Shown piece after piece: positions 13,131 to 25,600 of a stretch of DNA of 64,000 bases. The notes beneath the pieces were generated by a model. That model worked only from the letters and a program-made list of their open reading frames with translations. It was not told the DNA's origin and did no database searches. The stretch spans positions 421,001 to 485,000 of the forward strand of contig JAUIRK010000854.1 in the NCBI GenBank assembly GCA_030549495.1, given 5' to 3'. The position numbers were made by a program, and so were the translations under genes. The stretch's first letter is position 1. Every line of letters starts with the position of its first letter. This DNA is from Nectonema munidae. Taxonomy: Eukaryota; Nematomorpha; Nectonematoida; Nectonematidae.

Positions 13131-13195
13131 GAATAATAATTATTCAAAGTATACTTTAGATAGGAATAATAATTATTCCTATCAAGTATACTTCT
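13131..13195. repeat. two adjacent perfect palindromes
   Basis: CTTTGAATAATAATTATTCAAAG and, about 20 bases later, TAGGAATAATAATTATTCCTA are perfect palindromes that share the core AATAATAATTATT. GTATACTT flanks both sides of the pair. Confidence 0.75.
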
Positions 13196-13384
13196 TACTA
13201 TGTACTTGAAAACTTTAAGAAATGAAATAAAAAATATATAAGTTTTTGAAAAAAAAATCTATGCAATCTTCTTCGAACGACAACTCTAAGCTTATTTGGA
13301 AAATTTTAAAACATGACAAATTAGTTTTGGTTGTTAAAAAGGGCTTTGAAATAGAATATAAAACTCAGGTTGAAAAAATTTTCA

Positions 13385-13500
13385 TTACGTTGTCTGTATC
13401 ACATTGCATAGCTGGACAAGATGGCAAGGATAGATGTGATCGGAATCGAACACAGACCATTTGGAGAGAGAATCTACGCTGTTACTACTGAGCGCCAACG
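13385..13500 (-). repeat. tRNA-derived SINE (family B), minus strand
   Basis: On the minus strand the order is GGCGCTCAGTAGTAACAGCG (A-box region), then CCAAATGGTCTG and the B-box GTGTTCGATTCCGATC. It matches the head at 57-130. Confidence 0.55.
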
Positions 13501-13611
13501 AAGCTGAAAATTTAGGAAGGTAATACTTTACTATTTCATCATATTTCAATGAAAGACATTGTAATTGCGATAAATGATATAAAAAGCAGTGATGCTAGAG
13601 ATTACTTTGGA

Positions 13612-13905
13612 ATAGAGATGTACGGATATTTGCATCTGCAGAAGCGCTTCTTCCGCTAAAAATTTTACACCCTGACCGGCGAATCATTTAAGTTTCAACA
13701 TCCGCGTCCGCAATTTTCAAACATTTATCTTTTATTTATATATCGCAATTTCGGAATATTTCAGTTCTTACTTTATCCAATGGTAAATATATTTTTATGA
13801 TAACACATATTGTACATTGACATCTTCTCTGCAAGTTTTTAAGAAGTATAAAACTTACGTTTGCTTAGAATAGCAATTATGATATCATCCATTTCCAAGT
13901 TTTAT
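13612..13905 (+). repeat. dispersed repeat R1, copy 2
   Basis: This is the inverted counterpart of 945-1253. It opens with GAGATGTACGGATATTTGC and ends with GCTTAGAATAGCAATTATG ATATCATCC. Two copies of similar length suggest a nonautonomous transposon, class undetermined. Confidence 0.45.
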
Positions 13906-14040
13906 TGTGGGATTCCAGCAAGTATGTATTGATTCTTTGTATTTACTTTAAACCCCAAAAAATAGTTTTTCTCAAAATGGCAGCGATATAAAATTTTTGC
14001 GCCGTTTTTCATATCTTGTTTCAAGTTTTTTTTCTACTTT

Positions 14041-14193
14041 GGTAAAGGTAAAGGCAATCATGGGGTGTTTTCATCGAGAAGGCATAATTGCGCAAATTGT
14101 ATAGAACTATGAAGAAAGGAGGCTTGGTGCGGGGTCGAACCTAAGACCTTGAGTTATCGAAGCCGAGCATCTAACCAATCCTACTCATGCCCC
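14041..14193 (-). repeat. SINE family A, minus strand
   Basis: Reading on the minus strand: GGGGGCATGAGTAG, A-box TTGGTTAGATGC, AAGGTCTTAGGTTCGACCCC as B-box, a conserved body, CGATGAAAACACCCCA, and a tail of CTTTAC units. Six related copies are in the window. Confidence 0.7.
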
Positions 14194-16090
14194 CTTTCAA
14201 GCCCCAAGGTTGATTTTTTTGAAGAAACAAGTGCAAAAATTAAATAATCATGATTTCCAATTTGAAATTTTTTATAGATTATTTTTATTTTTTGTCATTA
14301 TAGATTTCATAAATTTTAATTAAAAAAAACGTTCTTATTTTTGCAATAAAGATTGGCTGGATGTGTGTTTTATTAGTTGATATAGAGAAAAAGTGTTTGG
14401 CTTGATTTGTAACCAAATTGTTTCTACTCATAAAAAGCACAATATTGAGCTCTATATACATAAACAAAATACTTAAATTATTTTTTTTATAACTTACTCA
14501 TATCAATTTGAATAACTTTGATCCATTTTTGTAGGTCAAATAATTGAGAAAATTTTGCAGCGTTCAACAAACTAAAAATTTGAAGTTTGTGAGTCCCTAA
14601 ACTTAGGCATGTGAGATGTAATGATATTTTTAACATTACGTGAAACTCTGAACATCATTTATGGAATGGTTTGAGCCTACTTCACGCTTTATAGTTAGTT
14701 CATTGGGATGGTAAATTATTGCTATCTTTAAACGTGAGCTTTTTGATTAAAATAATACATTTTTTGCCTTTTTCTGTATTTTGGATAAATTTGTGTAAAG
14801 TGTAAATATAGTTTAATTCGTCTAAATTTTTCATGGCGATAAAAAAACACGTAAGAGTGAGATGCGTTGATTTAAACGTACTGCTTTTTGTGTACTTTTT
14901 TAGCAAACTAGCTGCCCTTTAATTTTTTTCAGAGCGATGAAGAAATTACCATGGACAACCCTGAAAAGTATTTTTAAAGGTTTCCTCCTTTTTAACAATC
15001 ATTCTGGGCAATTTGACCCAAACACTTTTGCTCTCTTTCCCTTCCTTCCTGATTCTTCTCGCCGTCACTCCCAGTTCAAACGTCGAGATTGTAAAATCTT
15101 TTTACTGTGCAAAGATATAAAATTAATCATTTCTTTCAATGAAATTGACCTCTTTTTCTCATGTTTTCATCTCTTCCGTGTCCAGGTGAAAGACAAGAGA
15201 TTTGCAGAATGTGGTGAGATTTCATGATGCACAAAAAATTTCATCATCATCATGATCATTAAAATCATGTTTTTCCTTCTTTTAACTTTTTATTTTTGTC
15301 ATCACTTTTGTCATTTTTATATATTTCATACACTTCCTTATTTCTACTTCAAAGGTTCAAAAAATCGCCTCTGTCTGAATCCCTTATGGCAAAGAAATCA
15401 ACAAGAAGTTATTTTCACAAAAAATGGTAAGCTATGATAGATCAACGTGATAAAATTATTTCGTACCTGTGATAAACTCTAAACTAAGAACTTCCAGTTT
15501 AGGAAGATGAAATCCTATCCCTAAGAAAATTCGGCGCCCCTCCAAATTTGCAATTGAATCGAAAATTAGAAATCAAACAAAAACAACAGTAGGACGGGAA
15601 ATAATTTTATTAATCAAATTTGAATAGTTGTTTTTCCTTCTTCACTACCAAACTTGGCTAACACAACAGCTAATTGAAAAGTCATTCTTGTTGGAGAGTT
15701 TTTCTAAACAGATTTTTAATATATTCCAAACTTAAAAATCAAAGCTCATCTAAACCATTTGTGTCCACGTGATGCTAAAAAAGTACAAACGTTTACATTT
15801 GTAAATACACACTGAATATTGTGTTCTCTAAATTTTTTATAAAAAATTTCAGAATGACAAAATCTTCATTTGATAAAATCAAACTGCTGAATCCCAACTG
15901 TTGATAATAATAATAGAAAGAGTACTGACACACTACTCTCAGTGGCACAAAATTTCCGAGTCCATAGATAGGATTTTTACCGGTTTGTTAGCTTTTAGTT
16001 AAATTAGTTAGTTATTTGTCTAGTTAATAGGTTATTTACTAAATTAGTTTCTTATAGTTAGTAAAAATTGCTAACTCGTAAGTTTAGAAT
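14194..16090. other. no gene seen
   Basis: A 96-codon plus-strand ORF (14937-15227) lies in a somewhat less AT-rich patch but carries no recognised motif and has no good splice context. The rest is AT-rich with nothing visible. Confidence 0.35.
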
Positions 16091-16134
16091 AGTTATTATT
16101 TCGGGATCACTAATCTCAATAAAAAAAGTTTTTT

Positions 16135-16262
16135 TTAACGGAAAAGTGTGGCGAACATCGGGAAGATGACGCAGAAATATCGGACAGTTGTTTATCGGGC
16201 AATTGTCAGTGAGGCATTTATCGGCCGCGCAATTGACCCAGAACGATATTGAAGGCACAAAT
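16135..16262. repeat. short subrepeats with TATCGG-CA-TTGT
   Basis: Three degenerate units of ATATCGGACAGTTG / TTATCGGGCAATTGTC / TTATCGGCCGCGCAATTG follow each other. The stretch is GC-richer than its surroundings and looks like the end of a transposon with internal subrepeats. Confidence 0.35.
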
Positions 16263-16505
16263 ATATAAGCATACTTTTCAACGTTTACCGGAAGTCTGAG
16301 AAGACAGTCTGGATCTGTGATTATTGAAACGAGTCAAGTATCTTATTGTACAACCAAGAGGATGGAGATGTCCCTGATAGATATCATACCACTCTACGAT
16401 ACCTTAAAATCCTCCAGATTGGATATTATCCAGCCATGCGATGTTAAATCTTTTTTATCATTTAAATTAGTGTAGTCTTTTGATAACTAATTCAGCGCAG
16501 AAGTG

Positions 16506-16680
16506 ATGAGAAGGTATGTTTTGGTGGCTTTGGTCATTTTCTTCGCTCTCTACATCACCCTCTCCTCTCTCTTTCTGATCAAAAGGATACGAAGATGTGA
16601 AAGTATTTATCATTATTGGCTAAGCACATCCACTCAAAACAATGATGCAGAACACGTTTCCCTTTCCACAAAGTTGATTG
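16506..16680 (+). CDS. GT31 gene exon 1: signal-anchor
   Basis: This exon encodes MRRYVLVALVIFFALYITL, a signal-anchor helix followed by a basic stretch (KRIRR), and then the start of the stem. It ends in phase 1 at a GTAAGA donor, and the split codon completed in exon 2 is Asp. A GTG codon precedes the ATG in frame but has no reason to be used. Confidence 0.85.
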
Positions 16681-19600
16681 GTAAGAAATCTTTGAAACTT
16701 CACCTTTTTTACATCTTTAGAAATAAATGAAATCCCGGAAAGCTCCTTATGTGAATACTTCTATAATCACATCGTTAGATGAATCAAATTTTATTTATCT
16801 ACAAAAATATATAAAATTTTATAGGGTCTACTCATTTGGAATGCTTGATTATCGAACTTATAGTTTTGATTACAGGGCCGTATCAAGGGATCGTGGCACC
16901 CTAGGCCAAATGTCCTGAATGGAGCCCCTCATCCCTTGCTCTTTCTTTTCTCACTCATCTCCACCCCATTCTGGCTTAAAAAGTGATTTAGAAAAATAAT
17001 GCTCACATTTTTATTAAGCCACATAATTCAGATATATACTGACTGAGTCGAAGACAGTCTCCATAGATGTTCATTTTTCGTGTTTTAACAGCAGCAAAAT
17101 TATCGATGACTTCGTCAAAATCAACACAATCGAGAACTTCTTTCTCAATTCTTATAAGAGCCAGACTTTGGAGGCGGGCTTGCCCCATAGTGCTCCTTAC
17201 GTAGGACTTAATAAGTTTTAGCTTGCTGAATGGCCTTTCACAGGATGCAATAGAAGTTCCAATTGTCAGCATGGTCCTCAGAGCCACTTGTAGATTCGGA
17301 CAGAGTCCTGAGTGCGACGACAGGAAACCAAGTAACTCCATAGCGTTTGCCGGTTTTTCCTTCGGACGTTTCAAAAACATTTGAATGTCCTCAATTTCCA
17401 TCTCAAGCTTTGCTGCATTGACCTCAGTGGCAATGAAATGGCGCCCCCTAGGTGTGGTGCCCCGGGACAATTGTCCCTTTACTGCCCTCCCCTTTGATAG
17501 GGCCCTGGTTTTGAAAGACATATGTCATTCATTCAAAAATTTCTAAAGGTGGATCTAAAAATTTATGGTAGATTAGTTTTGATATATTATAGCAATATGT
17601 ATATCAATCTTTATTGTTGATATGACATTATATAATACATGCATCCTATTACCGATCCCGGTTTTAATATCAATTTTAGCATCATCTCATTGGTTGTTTT
17701 TAACAATTAGTTACAACGGCTAGATAACAATTAATTAATTTAAAAATGGTCTTGTTTGAGTATAAATACTAAAATTAAATAGTCAGACATGATAGAGTAG
17801 CAAAAAATACAAAAACATAGAAAAGAAGTGACTTTTCATAAGTATAGCTTTTTAGCTATATTTTTTATGGTGCCGGATCAAAACGCCCGAAAAACAAAAC
17901 GCCTAAAACCAAAACGCGGGAAAATAATAATTCAGGCGTTACTATTTTTGGAAGTTTATTTTATTTAGACAGTTTTCAAAACGGTCGATTTGACACGAAA
18001 TGATAGTGATCAATTTGACTTGAAAGATAAAAGTGATCATACACAAATACATTATTTCTTTGGTTTGAAAAACAATTAAATTACCCAATTTAAACGGAAA
18101 ATTAGTTTGAAACCATAAAAGATGTGACTAATTTAAACAGGAAAACCCAAATATAAATAATTTCTGATTTTGGTTCAAAATTTCAGGAGTTGTTCGATTC
18201 GATAAGATTGATAAATTAGGAATCTTGTATCTCTTTTTTATGCATGTGAAACAACAAAGTGTTAACTTTAACATATTCTTTGAAAAATATATAAGATAAT
18301 AATTGGAAAAAAGCATAGATACAAGAAAAAATCTTAAATTTTTAAATATTTTGTAGATTCAAGTTTCAGACGTTCTTGTATCGGGTGTTTTGATATCGGG
18401 CGTTTTGGTTTCGGGCGTTTTGACTCGAATTCATTTTTTATATAGTCTAGGATAATTACACCCATAAATGAATACTACACTGGTAAAAAAAGTACACTAT
18501 TTACTACACTATATAGTAATCACTATTATCCAGATTTTTACTACCTTTCCTAGTAAATTTACTTTTTATTAAATACAACTCTTAGTAGTAAATTAACTAT
18601 GTAAATTAGTTAAAAATAATAGTAATATTTACTATTCAATATAATAGTCGTTATTGTCCAGAATTTTATTACCCTGTCTAGTAATTTTACTTACTGTTAA
18701 ATACAACTCTTACAAGTAAATTAACCATGTTTACTGGTAGTAAACTTGTCAATCTCCCAGTTGATTTTTTACCTTCCTTTTCATGGTAGTTTTTTTAGTT
18801 CTTCCATTTTTGAAAATCAATCTTCAGCTTGGGAAATATAAAAAAAGTTCATTAACATCAATATTTTTATCATTTAAAAACATTTTCATTTTGTTAACGC
18901 ATAATTATAAAAAATATAATTTTATAAAATATAAAGTTATTTATAAAAAAGATTTTCTAATTAATTACATTTCTTCCTACAAAAAGCCACAACTCGAAGA
19001 TACTCCGTCTTATGTGAAAAATTTACTCCCACAAACCCCTGGTACAAAACAAAGTTAAAAATTAACAAAGTTTTATTAAGAATTTAGATATGTTAAAAGC
19101 ACACAAAAAATTAAAACTTAATAATGAAGATCTAAGCGCTTTGATTTGTTCTTTCCAGCAAAAAATATACTTTTAAAACTTTTCCATCTTTTTTAGATAA
19201 AGTCAAGAACAATTTCAATAAGATGTAGAGTTTTTTTGAGCTCTTTAACATATTCCAAGTTGAAAACAAAAAAAGAAGCAAAAAACCCAAGAAAAGATTT
19301 TACAATATTTTTAGCAGAAATAAGAAACACATTTTCGATAAAAAGTGAAAACAAATTATCATTTTCATGAAAATTTTTTAGACATCTTTTGTATTGTTGA
19401 AAAGTCAGCGTGGTAATTGTTTAATTATAAGAGAAAGAATATATAAGTGGGATTACCTTTTTACTAATCTCTTTCAAACTAGCAAACTTTATAATTCACT
19501 AGTAGAATTTTGGACAAGAGGCTTTAGGTATTTAGTTTGTATGCGGCGAATTACACTTAAGCGTTGAGAAATGTTTCTGATTCATTAATGGAAATGTGGA

Positions 19601-22600
19601 CAACGGCTTTCACTAATTTAGTTAAAAATTGAAACTAATTTTTTTCTCGCACTGAAATATAGGTCGCGCCTGCTACTCATTTTAGTTCTAGTTTTAAAGA
19701 AGTTTTAGTCTAATTATAAAATTATAAATCCATTTCAATAAAACGTATTTTATATTTTTATTAAAGCAGTGTCAAACTAGACACTTAAGATTAAGCTTAT
19801 TAAATAAAAATTTTAATCTTTTTATTTTTTGCATTCAATCTTAAAATGTTAAAGTTGCTTTTGCAAAAATCTGAAGTAAAAATTCTCTTTCACCATCATA
19901 ATTTCATTGTATACTACATATCTTCTAAAACCTCTACCCCTCACATTGTTTCCGAACCCACAAGAAGATTAAGACATCCAATAACCTCTTATAATTTTAT
20001 CCATTATAATCAATCACATATTACTTTCATTTAGGATAAATGTAAAAGTACCGTGGGGTGTTTTCATCGAAAAGGCTGAATTGCGCCGCTTGTATTGAAC
20101 TATAAAGAAAATAGGCTTGATGCTGAATCGAACCCAAGACCTTGAGTTATCGAATCCAGCATCTAACCAACCTTACTCACGAATAAAATTTGATTAACTA
20201 GTATACCAAAATAGTTAATTTGGGATTAAGTGTTTAGTCATATAATCGTCTGTTTCGACTAGGAAAAAATAGATTTGGAAGAACACGAACATAATTTGTT
20301 TTATACAATAAAAAACATTGAATTTTTATTAATTTCTTTTTACAACAGAAATATTCCTATTCATTGTAAAAATAATGGGAAGCTGTTCTCTTGAGAGGAT
20401 TTCTATTTCTAGGTTTAGAAATAGTAGTAAAGCTGATATACTTTATTTAAAATTTATATAACATTAAAAATGAGGTCGTATGCGCGAGCATCAACGTCAA
20501 AACTTTTATAGAGAAAGTTAATTAAAAAAGTTTTGTTATTTGAATATTATAAGAATAATTGGATTGGAAACTGGTGTTTTGTACACTATTTTAAAACCAG
20601 CTATTTTTGAACTAGCTATTTTGGAACTAGCTATTTTGGTTGGTATACTAGCTATTATTGAATTAGCTATTTTTGGTATACTAGCTATTTTGGGACTAGC
20701 TGTTTTTGGTTTCACCTTCATAAATTTGCAAAATGAATGACATGTCAATCTTGAACAAACTAAAGATAAATCGTGATAAATCACACATTGGTTATTTATT
20801 TACTTAATTTAGGCATTTGATAGAAGAAAAAGCAGAAGATATTTAGTAATTCTGTTTTTAGTTCTATTTAATGTTTTTGCAATTCCATTCCATCTTTTTT
20901 CAATGGTGTTTCTTCATTTTGCAATTCCATTTCATCTTATTGAAATTCTATTTCCTCTTATTAAAATACAATATAGTGTGGAAAAGACCAAATTGATTTG
21001 TAAAATGACCAAATAGAACCAAAAATTATTTAAGTAAGTAGTTTGTCTAAATTTCCGCGGAGAGTGAGAAGGGGTGGGGATTTGGTGTGATAGAAATTCA
21101 GCAGTCATGATGAAGAGCAGAATATTCACTGCTTGGTTTCAAGGATGTAATCCATTTTTTCTAAGATTTAGAAAACTTTGAGTACATCATCAAAAGTGAC
21201 ATCTGTCAAGACAAAGATGTCTACATCCTGACCATGGTCCATACGGCACCCAAAAACTTCAAGGAAAGAATGGCGATTCGATCTACGTGGGCTTCAAAGA
21301 ACGCCCTCAAGTTTCGGCGCACGCGATTGGCCTTTCTTATCGCACACACCCCCAATAACGCATCCCTGCAACTGACTCTCCAAAATGAAAGTCTCCAATT
21401 CAACGATATAGTGCAAGGTATCGCGATATTACTGTTTGCTTCTCCTTTTGTACTGACAGTTTTGGCTCCTTCTTACTGGGATAGTATACGAGTGATGTAC
21501 CGATATTCGAATCAATTTCACTTTAAGCATTGTAACAAAATGAAAATCGTAGCGAATTCCAGTGGTTATTATATCTTTGTCTTTCAGTCTCCAACCACTG
21601 TATCTGCTGCTTTGCTCTTCACCTCAATTTTCCAATAATACATAAAAATATATACTAATAAGGAGACAGTCAAAAAATTGAAATTTGAAAGATTTAGTTT
21701 GAGTAAGGGAATATAATCTGTATTCTAATACTTTTGTAATTTGTCATCTCAAATCGGAATAACAATAATAAAATAGGTATATTGACTAAGTATGGTATTG
21801 TTTTGCAAGGAAGTTTATTAGAAGTACATGATCGTATAGATTTCATGATTAAATCACCATATTTTTTTCCCAGCTCCAGCTATTCACCGAAGGCCTAGTC
21901 TCTGGTCAACGGCAAGGGAGGCTTGGTTTACAGCAAAATCACTTGTAATATCTTTTAAAGCTACAGAGAATCTTGATTATTGAAAATGATGTATAGCTCG
22001 TTCTTCTACAATTCTGAGTTCTTTTGCTGGCATCCTCATTTTTTATCATTTTGAAAAAGAGAGTTGCTGTTAAATTTACCTTCTTTTAACCGAAATTTTT
22101 ATTAGTTTATACTTTGAATATTTTTTTGCGAATTCATCAACTCTGTTGAATTTACATGAGTGTTGTGAAGAGAAGTATTGTCTTTTTTCAATAGATTTTC
22201 TTCTTCTTCTTCTTCTAACTATAGCCTAAGGATTAGTTAAGCCTCTAATTCAGTGGTCGGGAACCTATGGCTCGCGAGCCAGACACGTCTCTTTTGATGA
22301 CTGCATCTGGCTCTCAGATAAATCAGGTGGCATTCAGGATAAAGGGAGGTAAAAGGAGGTCTTTTTGCCAATTCAACACTCTCTTAATTTCGTCATCATT
22401 ACGAATCACGATGACACAAATAAAACTGATGATGATGCTTCGATAAAACAATTTTGTTTAAAATAAATTCAGAGTCTTATTATACTATAAAATTGTTGGT
22501 CTTCTTTTTCCATTTAGTTGTAATCAGTATTTAAAAATATATATGGCTCTCAGAGGATTAGATTTTAAAATATGTGTTTTTTGGGCTCTTTTAATTAAAA

Positions 22601-25600
22601 AGGTTCCCGGCCCCTGCTCTAATTCTTTTGTGACATATTTTTAGGTTTTCTATTGATGTTTTTTTTAGGAAATTAAGTACTTTTTTTCATGAATAGTCAA
22701 ATAACTACTTTTATGTGTTATTTTTCTTTTTACTTCTTTTTTTAATTTGATAATTTTTAAGAAATTAGCTCCTTTTTTGATGAGTAGAAAGCAACCACTC
22801 CAATTTTGATGTTGTCTTTATGTTTTTACTTTCTTCTTCATAAAAATACTTTTCTAATATATAAATTTTAGCATAACTTCTTTCTTTCAGGAAACTTCGT
22901 TGATTCCTACCATAATTTGACGTACAAAAATATTATGGGCAAAAAATGGGCTCATGAACACTGCATCCAAGCTTCTTACATTCTTAAAACGGATGATGAC
23001 ATGTTTGTGGACATTTTCCAACTAGCAGCCTTCCTTGATGATGAATTCCCTGAACGTAAATTCTATATACTATTTTGGTCTAATGAATATGGTAATAAGT
23101 TCTACCGTGTTTGAATCTTTCATGAAAAATAATTTTTGAATTTTTTTATCTTAAAAAATGATCAGTTGCAATTAATAATCTAATTTGTTAATTAATTTAC
23201 ACATAAACACTAAGCTAAGCACGTACCAAATCCATTAGTGTGAACAGATATAATTATTTTTTCTAAACAGCATATTTGGTAAAAAAAAGAAAAACTTTTT
23301 TTTAGTACTCTCTTAGTTAAAACTTCTGCCGTTAAAATAAATTAAATGAGTAGAGTAGAAAAATTTGAACATCATCATAACATACAAATTATTTTTGATT
23401 AACTTTTAAATAAATTTTTTCAGAATATTAGGTTACTATGTGGTATGGGAGGAAAAATTTTGTTTTATAGCCTCAAATTGAGTATTAATTTTTCTTATTT
23501 TTAAACAAAACTTGTCACCATTCCAGATCATGATCTTTTTGAGATCCATTAAAAATTTTTTTTAAATATTTTTGCGATACACTGATGGTACTAAATTTCT
23601 AAAGACAATTTTAATATTTTCTAATTTTATTATTAGTAGAAATAAAGAACACGGTGGCAGAGGCGTAGATAAGGGGGGACAGAGGGCTGCCCCCCCCCCC
23701 CTGAGAAAATTAATTATAGCTAAAAAAGCTAAATTTTTGAATACCTATATATAAAAAACTTTATACTCAGATACTCAGTGGTACACATATCACTGTTTAC
23801 TACAACAAGAACTCTTCTCGCTCTGAAGATTGTGGTTTTTTATTTGAAAAAGCTGATTGTCAGCGAAAATTTATAATCCTTTAACATTGTGCCCAATAAA
23901 TTACCTTTATTTTATCGTTGTAAAAAACTTTATATTCAAAGAAGCTTTGTTTTCATTTCATCCCATTTTAAAATAAGCCTGAAAAACCTAGAAAGGTATA
24001 TCTAATAAGCACTTGTTTTATTTTTTTCCCTTTTTTTTAATCTGACTTCAATTTCATCTTCCAAGGCCCTATTCATATCTTCAGATGGTAAATCAATCAA
24101 AATAAATAACGCCCCCTAGAATTTCCATACCCCCCCCCCCCTTCCCCTCCTGAGGATGAAAGCTGGCTACGCCTCTGCGTGGTGGATATACTGAACAAAA
24201 TTTAAAGAAGGTTTCTATATTCTATAATTAGATCATTTTTGGTATATATTGGTGAATTAATTATATAGCAAATTTGATATTATCATGAAAGGAGGTGTGG
24301 CTGAACGGTTATCCTGGATAACAATGGAATTTGCAAACTACTCGCGTCCATCCTATATAACACATTTATAACAAATATAATAATTGATTAATTTTAGTGA
24401 CTAAAATTTCTAAGTTTTTGTTTCTAAAGGAAGGGATTTTCGGAAATAACATCACATAACTTTTTGCTCTCTTCTTAGTATTAACATTTTCCTGTATTCT
24501 TTGATTGAAAGAAGTTCCAACAACATTGCTGATGTGTTTCCTCTTTGAATCGAGTCCAGCTGTACGCAGTGCAGAAGAAAAAAATTCTAAATGGTTGGTA
24601 GACACAAATGAATTTGCAAGCAACACTTATCCACCCTACTGTTCCGGGCGCGCTTACATTACAACGCCTAAAATGGCGGAAAAGCTCTACACCAATTCCA
24701 TAGGAGACAAGTACTTTTGGATTGACGATGTTTACGTCACTGGAATTTTACCATGGAAGTTGAACATAAAACAAGTAAGTGCCTACTAAAAGATTTTAAG
24801 TCATTTTAAAGAGAAAAAACTCTATGGGGATTGCTGAATCGTATAAGATTTAACATTATCACACTTTTTTCAAGGTATGGATAAAATTTTTAAAATCAAT
24901 CAATTATTTAACTTAGTCCATATTATTAGGAACTTGGCAAGCCTCTGGAAGCAATATCTTTCACATAAAATATTGAATTTTGCTGAAATTTTAAATGTAG
25001 ATTAAGAGTATACAAAAATACCTTATGTACAAATAAAAGAAAAACAAAAAGATTGAGGCAATGCAAATGCCATTATGCTTTAGCAAAAACATAGAAATTT
25101 CTTTAAACTATTTCTTGATCCTTATTTTCATTTTTTAAGTCAAATGATGAGGAGTAAAAAACGCTTGAAGTTTAATCCTAAAGATTTGAACCTGAAATTT
25201 CACTACGTTATGATACACACACATATATATATATTAGCATTATATAACATTATCAAAGTTTAAATTTAGCAGTAATTTCCCTTCATTGTATTATATTTTT
25301 TTCCTGTAATAAATCTTTGAACTATTTCACTTCTATTTAGTTTGAGGAAATGATATCAAATCAAAGGATGCATTTTGCATTAATAACTCTTCTAATGTTT
25401 TACTACTATTTATTTTGATGAAATGATATGAAATTATAGGAGGAATTTGCATTGGATAATAATAATCAATAACTATTTGGTTTCTTAATCTATATAATGA
25501 ATATTTTTCAAGTGTTTTTAAAATATAAGAAAATATTTTTATAAATAAAATTCTATATGTGCTTCCCATTCAGGTTAAGAAACCTCCGATTGTATAATAA

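Noticed and set aside
14937-15227. 96-codon plus-strand ORF as an exon
   Set aside because: No family resemblance and no convincing acceptor or donor in phase.
20536-20784. ORFs on both strands with repeated ELAIL / KIASS patterns
   Set aside because: They are translations of the CTAGCTATTTTGG minisatellite, not proteins.
21060-21120. Similarity of GGGTGG-GATTTGGTG-AGAAATT-AGCAG to 60484-60515
   Set aside because: Only about 35 bases look alike; too short to call a repeat or a shared regulatory site by eye.
23064-23080. Alternative donor TTTTG|GTCTAA for GT31 exon 3
   Set aside because: It gives phase 2, which does not match exon 4; the GTAATA donor at 23092 keeps phase 1.
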